Positions 27,343-34,916 of a stretch of 64,000 bases of DNA are shown piece by piece (within the stretch, counting starts at the first letter, position 1; every line of letters begins with the position of its first letter). The stretch lies in assembly GCF_036375055.1 (NCBI RefSeq), contig NZ_DASUSQ010000172.1:57704-121703 (forward strand), read 5' to 3'. This DNA comes from Umezawaea sp036375055. GTDB lineage: Bacteria; Actinomycetota; Actinomycetes; Mycobacteriales; Pseudonocardiaceae. Below the pieces are notes generated by a model, which saw nothing but the letters and a program-made list of their open reading frames with translations, did no database searches and was not told where the DNA came from. A program made the position numbers and the translations under genes.

Positions 27343-28256
27343 GCGGACACCTCGACCTTCGACCGGACGGGCGCGGTGTAACCGAGGTTGCCCCTGGTGG
27401 CGACGATGACGACCAGCGCGAGCACACCGAGGCCGAGCACCGGGCCCCAGAGCCAGTCGGGGTTGTCGCCGGGGAAGATCTCGGCGAACGCGACCGACTG
27501 GAAGTTGTTGATCGAGCAGTGCAGCAGCATGACGAGCGGCAGGCTCTGGCGGCCCTTGTTGTAGACCAGCGTGATCAGGAAGCTCATCTCCATCGCCAGG
27601 ACGGCGAAGCGGACGATCGTCTCGGCGTCGACGTCCGGGCCGCCCCACGGGGTGAGGAACAGCGGGAGGTGCCAGATGGTCCACAGGGTGCCGAGGATGG
27701 CCGTGGCGAGCATCGGCCGGTGGCGCTCCTGGAGGCGGCTCAGGGCGAAGTCGCGCCAGCCCGGCTCCTCCGCGAGGCCGGTGGTGAAGAACTGGAGCAC
27801 CAGCATCGGCACGTAGATCGCGAGCACCGTCAGCGACGGCACGCGCATCGCCTCCTCGGCACCCGGCATCGCCGCCGTGCCCGCCAGGACCGCGATCGGG
27901 ACGGCGAACAGCGCGAACGCGTACCAGCCGACGCCTGCCCGGAACTGGAACAGCCGCCTGCGCCACCGCCGCAGCCCCTCGCGGCCCTCGGTGATCGCCG
28001 TGACGGTGAACGCGGCGGTCAGCGGGCCGAGGTAGGCGCCGGGCAGGATCGCGGTGAGCTGGTTGCCCATCAGCAGGTCCGGGTAGCGGAAGTGCAGGAC
28101 TCCGAAGCCGTCCAGCGACAGGATGTACGGCGTCCACGCGATCCAGCTGATGGCGTTGGCGAGCGTGAAGAACGTGATCAGCGGGAAGCGCTGGACCAGC
28201 GCCTGGAAGCTGGTGGAGGGGACGCGGTCGGTGTCCGCGGCGTGGGTCGAGGTCAT
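27339..28256 (-). CDS. CPBP-family intramembrane glutamic protease
   Basis: 305 residues with about seven to eight helices and CPBP/Abi motifs: EEPGWRDF (EExxxR), WHLPLF and LLHCSINN. The family cleaves within membranes; members include CAAX prenyl proteases and bacteriocin self-immunity proteins. As first gene of the operon with ABC exporter and two-component genes, a role in peptide processing, immunity or signal generation is plausible. ATG at 28256; no clear ribosome site. Confidence 0.88.
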   Translation of the reverse strand: MTSTHAADTDRVPSTSFQALVQRFPLITFFTLANAISWIAWTPYILSLDGFGVLHFRYPDLLMGNQLTAILPGAYLGPLTAAFTVTAITEGREGLRRWRRRLFQFRAGVGWYAFALFAVPIAVLAGTAAMPGAEEAMRVPSLTVLAIYVPMLVLQFFTTGLAEEPGWRDFALSRLQERHRPMLATAILGTLWTIWHLPLFLTPWGGPDVDAETIVRFAVLAMEMSFLITLVYNKGRQSLPLVMLLHCSINNFQSVAFAEIFPGDNPDWLWGPVLGLGVLALVVIVATRGNLGYTAPVRSKVEVSA

Positions 28257-28310
28257 GCTCAAAGGCTAGGAACGGATCTCGCGGAAATCAGTGCAGGCAA
28301 GGGGCGTCCT

Positions 28311-28347
28311 CGTGGTGGAGCGAACTCCACCACGGCCGGTACCGTGG
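28311..28347. promoter_or_regulatory. Nested inverted repeats between CPBP operon and aldo/keto reductase
   Basis: A perfect 10-bp inverted repeat, CGTGGTGGAG-CGAA-CTCCACCACG (28311-28334), overlaps a second, CCACGG-N6-CCGTGG (28330-28347), in the 95-bp divergent spacer. Together they look like an operator controlling one or both genes. As RNA the first also forms a stable leader hairpin just before the reductase GTG. Confidence 0.5.
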
Positions 28348-28351
28348 CCGC

Positions 28352-29167
28352 GTGTCGATCACCTTCCGCATCGCCGGGGACCTGGAGGTGCGGCGCCTCG
28401 GGTTCGGCGCGATGCACCTGCCGACCGAACCGGACTCCGCCCGCGCCGCCGCCGTCTCCGTCGTCCGACGGGCCGTCGACCTGGGCGTCACGCTGATCGA
28501 CACGGCCTACCTGTACGGCGGGGGAGCGAACGAGGAACTCCTCGCCGAGGCCCTGCACCCGTACCCGGACGGCCTGCTCGTCACCACCAAGGTCGGGGTG
28601 GCCAGGACGGGACCCGGCGGTGGGTGGGAGCTGAACGGGCGGCCGGAGGTGCTGCGCGAGCAGGTCGACCAGGCCCTGCGCAGGCTCCGCGTCGAACGGC
28701 TGGAACTGCTGCAACTGCACCGGGTCGACCCCGGCGTGCCGCTCGTGGACCAGGTGGGCGCGCTCCGCGACCTCCGGGACGCGGGCAAGGTGGGCCGGAT
28801 CGGCCTGTCCGAGGTCACCACCGCCGAACTGGAGCAGGCGCGCGGGGTCGTCGACGTCGCCAGCGTGCAGAACCGCTACAGCCTCGTCGACCGCGAGCAC
28901 GAACCCGTGCTCCGGGCGTGCGGGGCGGCGGGGATCGCGTTCCTGCCGTGGCGGCCGGTGCTCGGCGCGGCGACGGACGCGGCGGTCGGGGCCGTCGCCG
29001 ACGAACTCGGCGCCACGCCCGCCCAGGTCGCGCTGGCGTGGCTGCTGGCCCGCTCGCCGGTCGTCCTGCCGATCCCCGGCACCGCGAACCCCGCCCACCT
29101 GGAGGAGAACGTGGCCGCCGCGGACCTCCGCCTGTCCGCCGACCAGCTGGCCCGCCTGGATCGGTGA
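28352..29167 (+). CDS. Aldo/keto reductase
   Basis: A 271-residue NADPH-dependent barrel enzyme reducing small aldehydes or ketones. The tetrad is visible: Asp and Tyr in LIDTAYLYGG, Lys in VTTKVGVAR, His in LLQLHRVDP. Late cofactor-binding residues are in LPIPGTANPAHLEEN. GTG start in the edge of the inverted repeats. Substrate unknown. Confidence 0.88.
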   Translation: MSITFRIAGDLEVRRLGFGAMHLPTEPDSARAAAVSVVRRAVDLGVTLIDTAYLYGGGANEELLAEALHPYPDGLLVTTKVGVARTGPGGGWELNGRPEVLREQVDQALRRLRVERLELLQLHRVDPGVPLVDQVGALRDLRDAGKVGRIGLSEVTTAELEQARGVVDVASVQNRYSLVDREHEPVLRACGAAGIAFLPWRPVLGAATDAAVGAVADELGATPAQVALAWLLARSPVVLPIPGTANPAHLEENVAAADLRLSADQLARLDR

Positions 29168-29264
29168 CCCGTCCTCTTCGGACACCGGTGGGAATAGGTC
29201 GAGCCGCGTGCGCGCTGAACCCGGTACCCGCGAGGGGAGAAGCTCCAGCAGAAGGGTGTGGGTG

Positions 29265-29522
29265 ATGCTCGAACGATCCGGGTCGCCGGAGGGCGCCGCG
29301 CTGACCACGAAGTGCGGCAGGCAGATCGCGGTCGGGCGGATGCAGCTCAGCGCCCCCACGCCGATCGGACGGGTGACGCTGCGCGTCGGCCCCGACGGCA
29401 GCGGTCGCGGCGAGGCCTGGCTCAGCCTGACCCCGACCGAGGCCAACGACCTCGCCCGAGCCCTGCTGGCCCAGGGCGACGTGCTCGCGTTCGGAGCGGT
29501 CCGCCGCCGCGGCCCCCGCTGA
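29265..29522 (+). CDS. Small protein of unknown function
   Basis: 85 residues, mixed alpha/beta, no membrane segment or known motif (LTPTEANDLARALLAQGDVLAFG). ATG at 29265 has AGAAGGG 10 bases upstream. Codon bias is gene-like. It lies just upstream of the 40-bp repeat array. Confidence 0.55.
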   Translation: MLERSGSPEGAALTTKCGRQIAVGRMQLSAPTPIGRVTLRVGPDGSGRGEAWLSLTPTEANDLARALLAQGDVLAFGAVRRRGPR

Positions 29523-29586
29523 CCCCTCGTCCCCTGCGGGCCCCGCCGCCGCGCACTGAGGACGGGGCACCGCGGTCCGGACGCTC

Positions 29587-29990
29587 GGACGGCGGTAAGG
29601 CCTCCCGTTCGGCCGCGTGTTCCTGACGGCGGTACGGCTTCCTGTCCGGTCGCCGAGTTCCTGATGGCGGTACGGCTCGCTGCTCGGCCGCCGCGCGTTC
29701 CTGACGGCGGCACTGCCGGTTGGTCGCGCGTGTCCCTGATGGCGGTACGGCCTGCTGCTCGGCCGCCGAGTGCTCATGACAGCGGCACCGTTCCCTGCTC
29801 GGTCGCCGCGTGTCCCTGATGGCGGCACCGTTCCCCGCTCGGCCGCCGCGCGTGCCTGACATCGGTACCCGCTTCCCGCCTGGCCGTCGGTGCCGTCGCC
29901 CGCCCGCCGTGCGTTCCGGACGGCGCCGCTGTTCCCCGCTCGACCGCCCCGCGTCCCCGACAGCGGTGCCGCTCCCCGCCGCCGCGCACG
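29587..29990. repeat. Degenerate tandem array of about ten 40-bp units
   Basis: Units start near 29587, 29620, 29658, 29698, 29731, 29771, 29811, 29853, 29911 and 29952 and share the order CCTGA-(C/T)GGCGG(T/C)AC, then GCTCGGCCGCCG. Lengths vary from 33 to 42 bp. Being intergenic and out of frame, it is a minisatellite-like array rather than coding. Confidence 0.75.
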
Positions 29991-30073
29991 CCGCCGCCGT
30001 CCCCGTTCGACCGCCCGTCTCCTCGCTCGCCCCGCACCCCTCCGCGCACCGGCCGCCGGGCATGTCCGCAGGC

Positions 30074-30105
30074 AAAAGTTTCGTCCAAATGAGCGAAACT
30101 CTTCG
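30074..30105. promoter_or_regulatory. Candidate hemicellulase operator upstream of GH10 xylanase
   Basis: An inverted repeat AGTTTCG-N10-CGAAACT (30077-30100) encloses CCAAATGAG. It is flanked by AAAAGTTTC and CGAAACTCTTCG, centred about 20 bp apart. The same CCAAATGAG-CGAAAC combination recurs at 36551-36568 before the esterase gene. It resembles the GAAA-N-TTTC type elements known from Streptomyces xylanase promoters. Another CGAAAC lies at 30130. Confidence 0.55.
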
Positions 30106-30340
30106 GCGTGAGACTTCGGGTCGCTCCGCCGAAACATCCTGGCTGTAGGGCCGCTCGCCAGGAATCCAGCCCGCCGGAGCGGTGCTAAAGCCCCGGTTCG
30201 CCCGCGCGAATTGGTCTGATCCGGGGTTGTCAGGCTTATATGTTTCGGTCAATACTCCGGGTGCCTGAGCCTGCCGGAGCTTGGTCCCTGCCAACCCCAC
30301 CTGCGCAACACACAGGTGCTCCCCCAGAAGGTGCCAACAC

Positions 30341-31720
30341 ATGAAACTGACATCGAAGTCAGTGTCACGAGCAATGCTCGTGTCGAGCCTGGTGGTCGCC
30401 ACCACTGGCGGTGCGCTCGTGCTCGCCACGTCCGCCGCCCCGCCCGCCTCCGCGGCGACCACGCTCGGCGCGTCGGCGGCTCAGACCGGCCGGTACTTCG
30501 GTACCGCGGTCGCGGCCAACAAGCTGTCGGACTCCACGTACGTCGGGATCCTGAACCGCGAGTTCAACATGGTGACCGCCGAGAACGAGATGAAGATCGA
30601 CGCGACGGAGCCGAACCAGAACCAGTTCTCCTACGGCAACGCCGACCGGATCGTGAACCACGCGCGGGCCCAGGGGATGCGGGTGCGCGGGCACACGCTG
30701 GCCTGGCACTCGCAGCAGCCCGGCTGGATGCAGAACATGAGCGGGTCGGCGTTGCGCTCGGCGATGCTGAACCACGTCACGCAGGTCGCGACCTACTACC
30801 GGGGCAAGATCTACGCCTGGGACGTGGTGAACGAGGCCTTCGCCGACGGCAGTTCGGGCGCTCGGCGGGATTCGAACCTCCAGCGCACGGGCAACGACTG
30901 GATCGAGGCCGCGTTCCGCGCGGCGCGGGCGGCCGACCCGAACGCCAAGCTCTGCTACAACGACTACAACACCGACGACTGGTCGCACGCCAAGACCCAG
31001 GCCGTGTACCGGATGGTGCAGGACTTCAAGTCCCGCGGCGTGCCGATCGACTGCGTCGGCCTCCAGTCGCACTTCAACCCCCAGAGCCCGGTGCCGTCGA
31101 ACTACCAGACGACCCTGTCCAGCTTTGCGGCGCTCGGCGTGGACGTGCAGATCACCGAACTGGACATCGAGGGTTCGGGGTCGGCGCAGGCGGCCAACTA
31201 CCAGCGCGTCGTGTCGGCGTGCCTGGCCGTGGCCCGCTGCACCGGCATCACCGTGTGGGGCATCCGCGACACCGACTCGTGGCGCGCCTCGGGCACCCCG
31301 CTGCTGTTCGACGGCTCCGGGAACAAGAAGGCCGCCTACACCTCGACCCTCAACGCCCTGAACGCGGGCGGCGGCACCACGACGACCACGACGACCACGA
31401 CCACGACGACCACCACGACCACGACCACCACCCCTGGACCCGGCGGCTGCACGGCCTCGGTGTCGCTGAACTCCTGGAACGGCGGCTTCGTCGCCACCGT
31501 CAAGGTGACCGCCGGATCGGCGGCCATCACCGGCTGGACGGTGAACCTCGCCGTGCCGTCCGGTGCCACGGTCACCGGTTCGTGGAACGTCCAGCGCAAC
31601 GGGAACTCGTGGTCGAACGTCGCCTACAACGGCGCCGTGTCCGCGGGGCAGTCGACCGAGTTCGGCTTCCAGGCCACCGGAGCCGGCACCGGCATGGAAC
31701 CGAGCTGCACGGCTTCCTGA
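30341..31720 (+). CDS. Secreted GH10 endo-xylanase with CBM2
   Basis: 459 residues. Signal peptide 1-39 (ASAA cleavage), GH10 barrel about 40-350, poly-Thr linker of about 19 residues, CBM2 about 378-459. Acid/base Glu165 is in WDVVNEAF and nucleophile Glu273 in ITELDI. It cleaves beta-1,4-xylan internally; the CBM2 tethers it to cellulose or xylan. The linker is encoded by an ACC/ACG trinucleotide run. ATG with GAAGG upstream. Two terminator hairpins follow, shared with the convergent GH43 gene. Confidence 0.96.
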   Translation: MKLTSKSVSRAMLVSSLVVATTGGALVLATSAAPPASAATTLGASAAQTGRYFGTAVAANKLSDSTYVGILNREFNMVTAENEMKIDATEPNQNQFSYGNADRIVNHARAQGMRVRGHTLAWHSQQPGWMQNMSGSALRSAMLNHVTQVATYYRGKIYAWDVVNEAFADGSSGARRDSNLQRTGNDWIEAAFRAARAADPNAKLCYNDYNTDDWSHAKTQAVYRMVQDFKSRGVPIDCVGLQSHFNPQSPVPSNYQTTLSSFAALGVDVQITELDIEGSGSAQAANYQRVVSACLAVARCTGITVWGIRDTDSWRASGTPLLFDGSGNKKAAYTSTLNALNAGGGTTTTTTTTTTTTTTTTTTTPGPGGCTASVSLNSWNGGFVATVKVTAGSAAITGWTVNLAVPSGATVTGSWNVQRNGNSWSNVAYNGAVSAGQSTEFGFQATGAGTGMEPSCTAS

Positions 31721-31731
31721 CCGGTCCGCAG

Positions 31732-31765
31732 CCCGGCGCGGGGGGCCGCCACCCCCCGCGCCGGG
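31732..31765. terminator. Hairpin terminator after the xylanase
   Basis: A perfect 14-bp GC-rich stem (31732-31745 with 31752-31765) and 6-nt loop lie 12 bases after the xylanase stop. Confidence 0.85.
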
Positions 31766-31770
31766 TCCCC

Positions 31771-31815
31771 GGTGCGGTGACCACGGCCTCCGGGGGGGGC
31801 CGGGGTCACCGCACC
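31771..31815. terminator. Second hairpin between xylanase and GH43 genes
   Basis: A 12-bp inverted repeat (31771-31782 with 31804-31815) abuts the GH43 stop codon and probably terminates that gene on the minus strand. With the preceding hairpin it isolates two convergent units. Confidence 0.7.
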
Positions 31816-31817
31816 CC

Positions 31818-33179
31818 TCAGAAGCCGACGCGGAAGGTGGCGTCCTGCCGGTCGGTCGCCGTGGAGATCGGGTCGATCCGCAGCACGTGACCCGAGTGCC
31901 GCAGGTACCGGTCCGGGTAGTTGTGCGACCGGTAGGAGGTCCAGCTCGACTCGGCGAGACCCGCCACCGGCGTGAACGTCGCGTCGGCGTCGAACGAGGC
32001 CGACCCGTCGTCGGGCGCGAGCACCACGGCGTAGCCGGAGTGCCGCAGGTAGCTCGCGGGGACGTTGACCGACTGGAACGAGACCCCGGAGCCCGCCAGG
32101 CCGGGGACGATCCGCCACTGCTGGTCCTGGTACGGCTCGAACGGGTAGGTGTCGACGCGGGCCACGTTGTTCTGGTGCCGCACGTACCGGTCCGGGAAGT
32201 TGTAGGACTTCAGCCGGTTCCACGTCGGCGTGCCCCACCTCGACAGCAGCCCGGACATCTCGGCGGCGGTGATCGGCTGGATGGTCGCGTGCTTGGAGTT
32301 CAGCGGCTGCGTGTACGACCGCTGGTCGACCGGGGTCCACGTGCCGCCCACGTTCGTGGTCTGCCAGGCGTAGAAGACGCCGTTCGGCGTGTACGTGTCG
32401 CCCCACAGGTACCGCGTGCCGGACGTCAGCGAGGCCACCACGATCGGCGCCTCCGTGCCGCCGTGGGAGACCGGTCCGCCGTAGGTGGTGAAGCTGCCGG
32501 GGGCGAGCGAGGACGAGCGGGCGGCGAGCAGCGTGCCGTTCGTGTTGTTCTTGAAGAACAGGTGGTTCACGCCGTTCGCCGAGTGCAGGTGCCCGTCGAT
32601 CGCCGCGTGGCCGGGGTCGAAGAACGTCTGCGGAGCGCCGACCGTCGTGAAGTCGGTGGTGTAGTTGACCATGATGACGTCGTGGCCGCCGTTGACGGCC
32701 GAGTAGATGATCGCGTACTGGCCGCGCGAGGCGTCCCAGAACGCCTCCGGCGCCCAGGAGTGCGTGGGCATCGAGTGCAGCTTCACCCTGCGGTAGCCGG
32801 TGAAGGACCTCAGGTCGGTCGAGTCCCACACGTGGACGTACTGGTTCTGCAGGCTCCAGTCGGTGCCCTTGAGGTCGGTGGCGAGCACGGTGAACGTGCC
32901 GTCCTGCTTGCGCAGGATGAACGGGTCGCGCAGGCCCTGCGTGCCCTGCGTCGGTGTCGCCACGGGGTTGTTCTGGTTGAGGGGTGTCCAGTTCAGGCCG
33001 TCCTGGCTGACGGCGAGGTGCAGTCCGTAGTTGGCGCCGCTGAAGTTCGGCGACTCGGTGAAGTACCCCATGACGTACCCGGAGTACGTGGCCGCTGACG
33101 CGGTTCCGGGGCTCGGCGCGACCGTCGTGCCGCTGAACACCAGCAGCCCGAGCAGTGCGGACAGGACTCTTCGACTCAT
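31818..33179 (-). CDS. Secreted GH43-type arabinofuranosidase/xylosidase with CBM42
   Basis: 453 residues with a signal peptide (1-29). A five-bladed propeller domain spans about 32-300, with GH43-like acids in LRDPFILR and APEAFWD. The C-terminal 150 residues form a CBM42 (AbfB) arabinose-binding trefoil with repeats such as YLRHSGY, YVRHQNN and YLRHSGH. It probably removes arabinose side chains from arabinoxylan and so assists the GH10 enzyme. ATG start. A LacI-type palindrome and a promoter lie about 190-250 bp upstream. Confidence 0.87.
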   Translation of the reverse strand: MSRRVLSALLGLLVFSGTTVAPSPGTASAATYSGYVMGYFTESPNFSGANYGLHLAVSQDGLNWTPLNQNNPVATPTQGTQGLRDPFILRKQDGTFTVLATDLKGTDWSLQNQYVHVWDSTDLRSFTGYRRVKLHSMPTHSWAPEAFWDASRGQYAIIYSAVNGGHDVIMVNYTTDFTTVGAPQTFFDPGHAAIDGHLHSANGVNHLFFKNNTNGTLLAARSSSLAPGSFTTYGGPVSHGGTEAPIVVASLTSGTRYLWGDTYTPNGVFYAWQTTNVGGTWTPVDQRSYTQPLNSKHATIQPITAAEMSGLLSRWGTPTWNRLKSYNFPDRYVRHQNNVARVDTYPFEPYQDQQWRIVPGLAGSGVSFQSVNVPASYLRHSGYAVVLAPDDGSASFDADATFTPVAGLAESSWTSYRSHNYPDRYLRHSGHVLRIDPISTATDRQDATFRVGF

Positions 33180-33369
33180 GACCGTCTCCGTTGTCGGTTC
33201 GATGGGTCAGGCGGGTCGGATCGACCACCGCCGAGTCGGCTCCACCGCCGCGGTCCGTGCCGTCTCGATCGGGTTGGTGGTGGAGGGGGCGGCGACCAGG
33301 CTGACCACCCGCGACGGGGTGCCGCTGGACGCATCGGTGGACCCGCACCCCAGGCAGGGGCCAAAAGTG

Positions 33370-33385
33370 ATGTTAGCGATAACAT
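33370..33385. promoter_or_regulatory. LacI-type operator ATGTTA-GCGA-TAACAT before GH43
   Basis: A perfect 6-bp inverted repeat with a central GCGA, AT-rich against its background and typical of LacI-family sugar repressors. It falls just downstream of the predicted GH43 transcription start, so a bound repressor would block elongation. The regulator gene is not in the window. Confidence 0.6.
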
Positions 33386-33400
33386 TCCCTTGTCAGCTCG

Positions 33401-33430
33401 ACCGTAGGACGCCCGCTGAAGCTGGGTCAA
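33401..33430 (-). promoter_or_regulatory. Predicted GH43 promoter
   Basis: On the minus strand TTGACC (33425-33430) and TACGGT (33401-33406) are separated by 18 bp, a sigma-70-like arrangement directly upstream of the LacI-type operator. Confidence 0.45.
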
Positions 33431-33489
33431 GGTCCACTTGGTGGGATGTTCACGTTCTCATCCTGTGACCGCTGCGGCCTGGGTCGCCC

Positions 33490-34089
33490 CTAGGCCAGCC
33501 CGCGCGCGAGCGTTCGACCGGCCTCGGTCGCCTGCCGCGCCAGGTGGTCGACGGTCTGGTGGGGGCGGACGAAGAAGCCGTCCGCCAGCAGCGCCACGTA
33601 GCCGTGGGCCAGCGCCACCTGCTGCTCCAGCAGCCACAGCGAGCGCTCGGTGTCCCCGCCGACCGCCGCGCGGGCCAGGTCCAGCAGCCGGTCCATGAGC
33701 CCTCGGCCCGCGGCGGACAGGGCCTCGTCGTGCAGCCCGCGCAGTTCCGCCGCGAAGATGACGTTGAACCCCGCCCCGCGGACGGCCGCGAACCGCACGT
33801 ACGCGCCCCCGGTCGCGGCGAACCGGTCCACCGGGTCGGGGCCCGCCGCGTCGACCGCGCGCTCGACCTCGGCCGCGAGTTCCTCGGCGGCCCGCGTGGC
33901 GACGGCCGCCAGGAGGTGGTCGCGATCGGGGAAGTGGCGGTACGGGGACGCGGTGCTGATCTCCAGCTCGCGCGCCACCCGCGCGACGGAGAAAGCGGCG
34001 AGCCCGTGTTCGGCCAGCAGGTCGTAACCCGTGCTGATCAGCGCCGCTCGCAGGTCGCCGTGGTGGTAGCGGCGCGCCGTGCCGGTCAC
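33490..34089 (-). CDS. TetR-family regulator (WHG-domain type)
   Basis: A 199-residue repressor-like protein: N-terminal helix-turn-helix (about 10-58, FSVARVARELEISTASPYRHFPDRDHLL) and a C-terminal ligand domain. GTG with GGGAGG upstream. It is divergent from the SDR gene at 34176 and probably regulates it from the 86-bp spacer. Confidence 0.9.
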   Translation of the reverse strand: MTGTARRYHHGDLRAALISTGYDLLAEHGLAAFSVARVARELEISTASPYRHFPDRDHLLAAVATRAAEELAAEVERAVDAAGPDPVDRFAATGGAYVRFAAVRGAGFNVIFAAELRGLHDEALSAAGRGLMDRLLDLARAAVGGDTERSLWLLEQQVALAHGYVALLADGFFVRPHQTVDHLARQATEAGRTLARGLA

Positions 34090-34101
34090 TCGGCCTCCCG
34101 G

Positions 34102-34143
34102 TTGACATCGATGCGATAGGCCACTTACTTTAGCTGGCGATAG
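34102..34143 (+). promoter_or_regulatory. Promoter and direct repeats between TetR and SDR genes
   Basis: TTGACA (34102-34107), 17 bp, TTACTT (34125-34130) form a likely SDR promoter. GCGATAG occurs twice in direct orientation, at 34113-34119 and 34137-34143, 24 bp apart and flanking the -10 box; this may be the TetR target. Confidence 0.45.
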
Positions 34144-34175
34144 CCCTCTTACATCGTCACTCGGAAGGGAACCCC

Positions 34176-34913
34176 ATGTCAGGAGTCACGGGCAAGGTCG
34201 TCGTCATCACCGGAGCGAGCAGGGGCATCGGTGAGGCGACGGCGCTGCGCCTCGCCGACCACGGCGCCAAGGTCGTGCTCGGCGCGCGGGGGCCGGACCA
34301 GCTCGAAGCGCTGGCGGAGCGCATCGCCGCCTCCGGCGGGGACGTGGCCTGGGCGGCGACGGACGTGCGGCGGCGCGAGGACGTGGCCGCGCTGGTCGAA
34401 CTGGCGTGCGAGCGGTTCGGCGCGCTGGACGTGCTGGTCAACAACGCCGGGGTCATGCCGGTCTCGCCGCTGGACGAGCTGCGGGTCGACGACTGGGACG
34501 CCATGGTCGACGTCAACGTCAAGGGCGTGCTGAACGGCATCGCGGCGGCGCTGCCGGTGTTCCGGCGGCAGGGGTCGGGCCAGTTCGTCGCGACGGCGTC
34601 CACGGCGGCGTTCAAGACCGTGCCGGGGCAGGCGGTCTACTCCGGCACGAAGTTCGCCGTCCGCGCCATCTGCGACGGTCTGCGGCAGGAGGCCGGTGAC
34701 GGGTTCCGGGTGACGGTGGTGTCGCCGGGGATGACGGCGACCGATTTCGCCTCGTCCGTGACGGATCCGGCGACGAGGGCGCGGTTGGAGGCGGTGCGGG
34801 ACGCCGTGGCGATGCCCGCGGACGCGGTGGCGCGGGCGGTGGTGTTCGCGATCGAGCAGCCGGACGACGTGGACGTGAACGAGATCGTCGTCCGGCCCAC
34901 CGCGCAGGCGTGA
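34176..34913 (+). CDS. Short-chain dehydrogenase/reductase
   Basis: A 245-residue classical SDR with TGASRGIGEATA, NNAG, Ser in ATASTAAFK and the YSGTK catalytic Tyr/Lys. The family oxidises or reduces small alcohols/ketones. ATG with GGAAGGG upstream. Control by the divergent TetR gene is likely. Its placement between two cell-wall-degrading units may be incidental. Confidence 0.9.
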   Translation: MSGVTGKVVVITGASRGIGEATALRLADHGAKVVLGARGPDQLEALAERIAASGGDVAWAATDVRRREDVAALVELACERFGALDVLVNNAGVMPVSPLDELRVDDWDAMVDVNVKGVLNGIAAALPVFRRQGSGQFVATASTAAFKTVPGQAVYSGTKFAVRAICDGLRQEAGDGFRVTVVSPGMTATDFASSVTDPATRARLEAVRDAVAMPADAVARAVVFAIEQPDDVDVNEIVVRPTAQA

Positions 34914-34916
34914 CGG

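Larger units (their letters stand above)
29523..30340. other. Long intergenic region before the xylanase
   Basis: About 820 bases without a credible gene. It contains the degenerate 40-bp repeat array (29587-29990) and then the xylanase regulatory region, including the operator-like element at 30074-30105 and a possible promoter TTGTCA-N17-CAATAC (30227-30255). Long open frames on the minus strand here come from the repeats, whose period is not a multiple of three. Confidence 0.7.
33180..33489. other. Intergenic region upstream of GH43
   Basis: 310 bases between the GH43 start and the TetR stop. It contains the GH43 promoter and operator at 33370-33430. The rest, which would be a roughly 190-nt leader, shows no coding signal. 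Confidence 0.6.

Noticed and set aside
28259..30462. Long minus-strand open frames with repeated PPSGTRG-like peptides
   Set aside because: They come from antisense of the aldo/keto reductase and from the 40-bp array, whose period changes frame. No ribosome sites or family resemblance.
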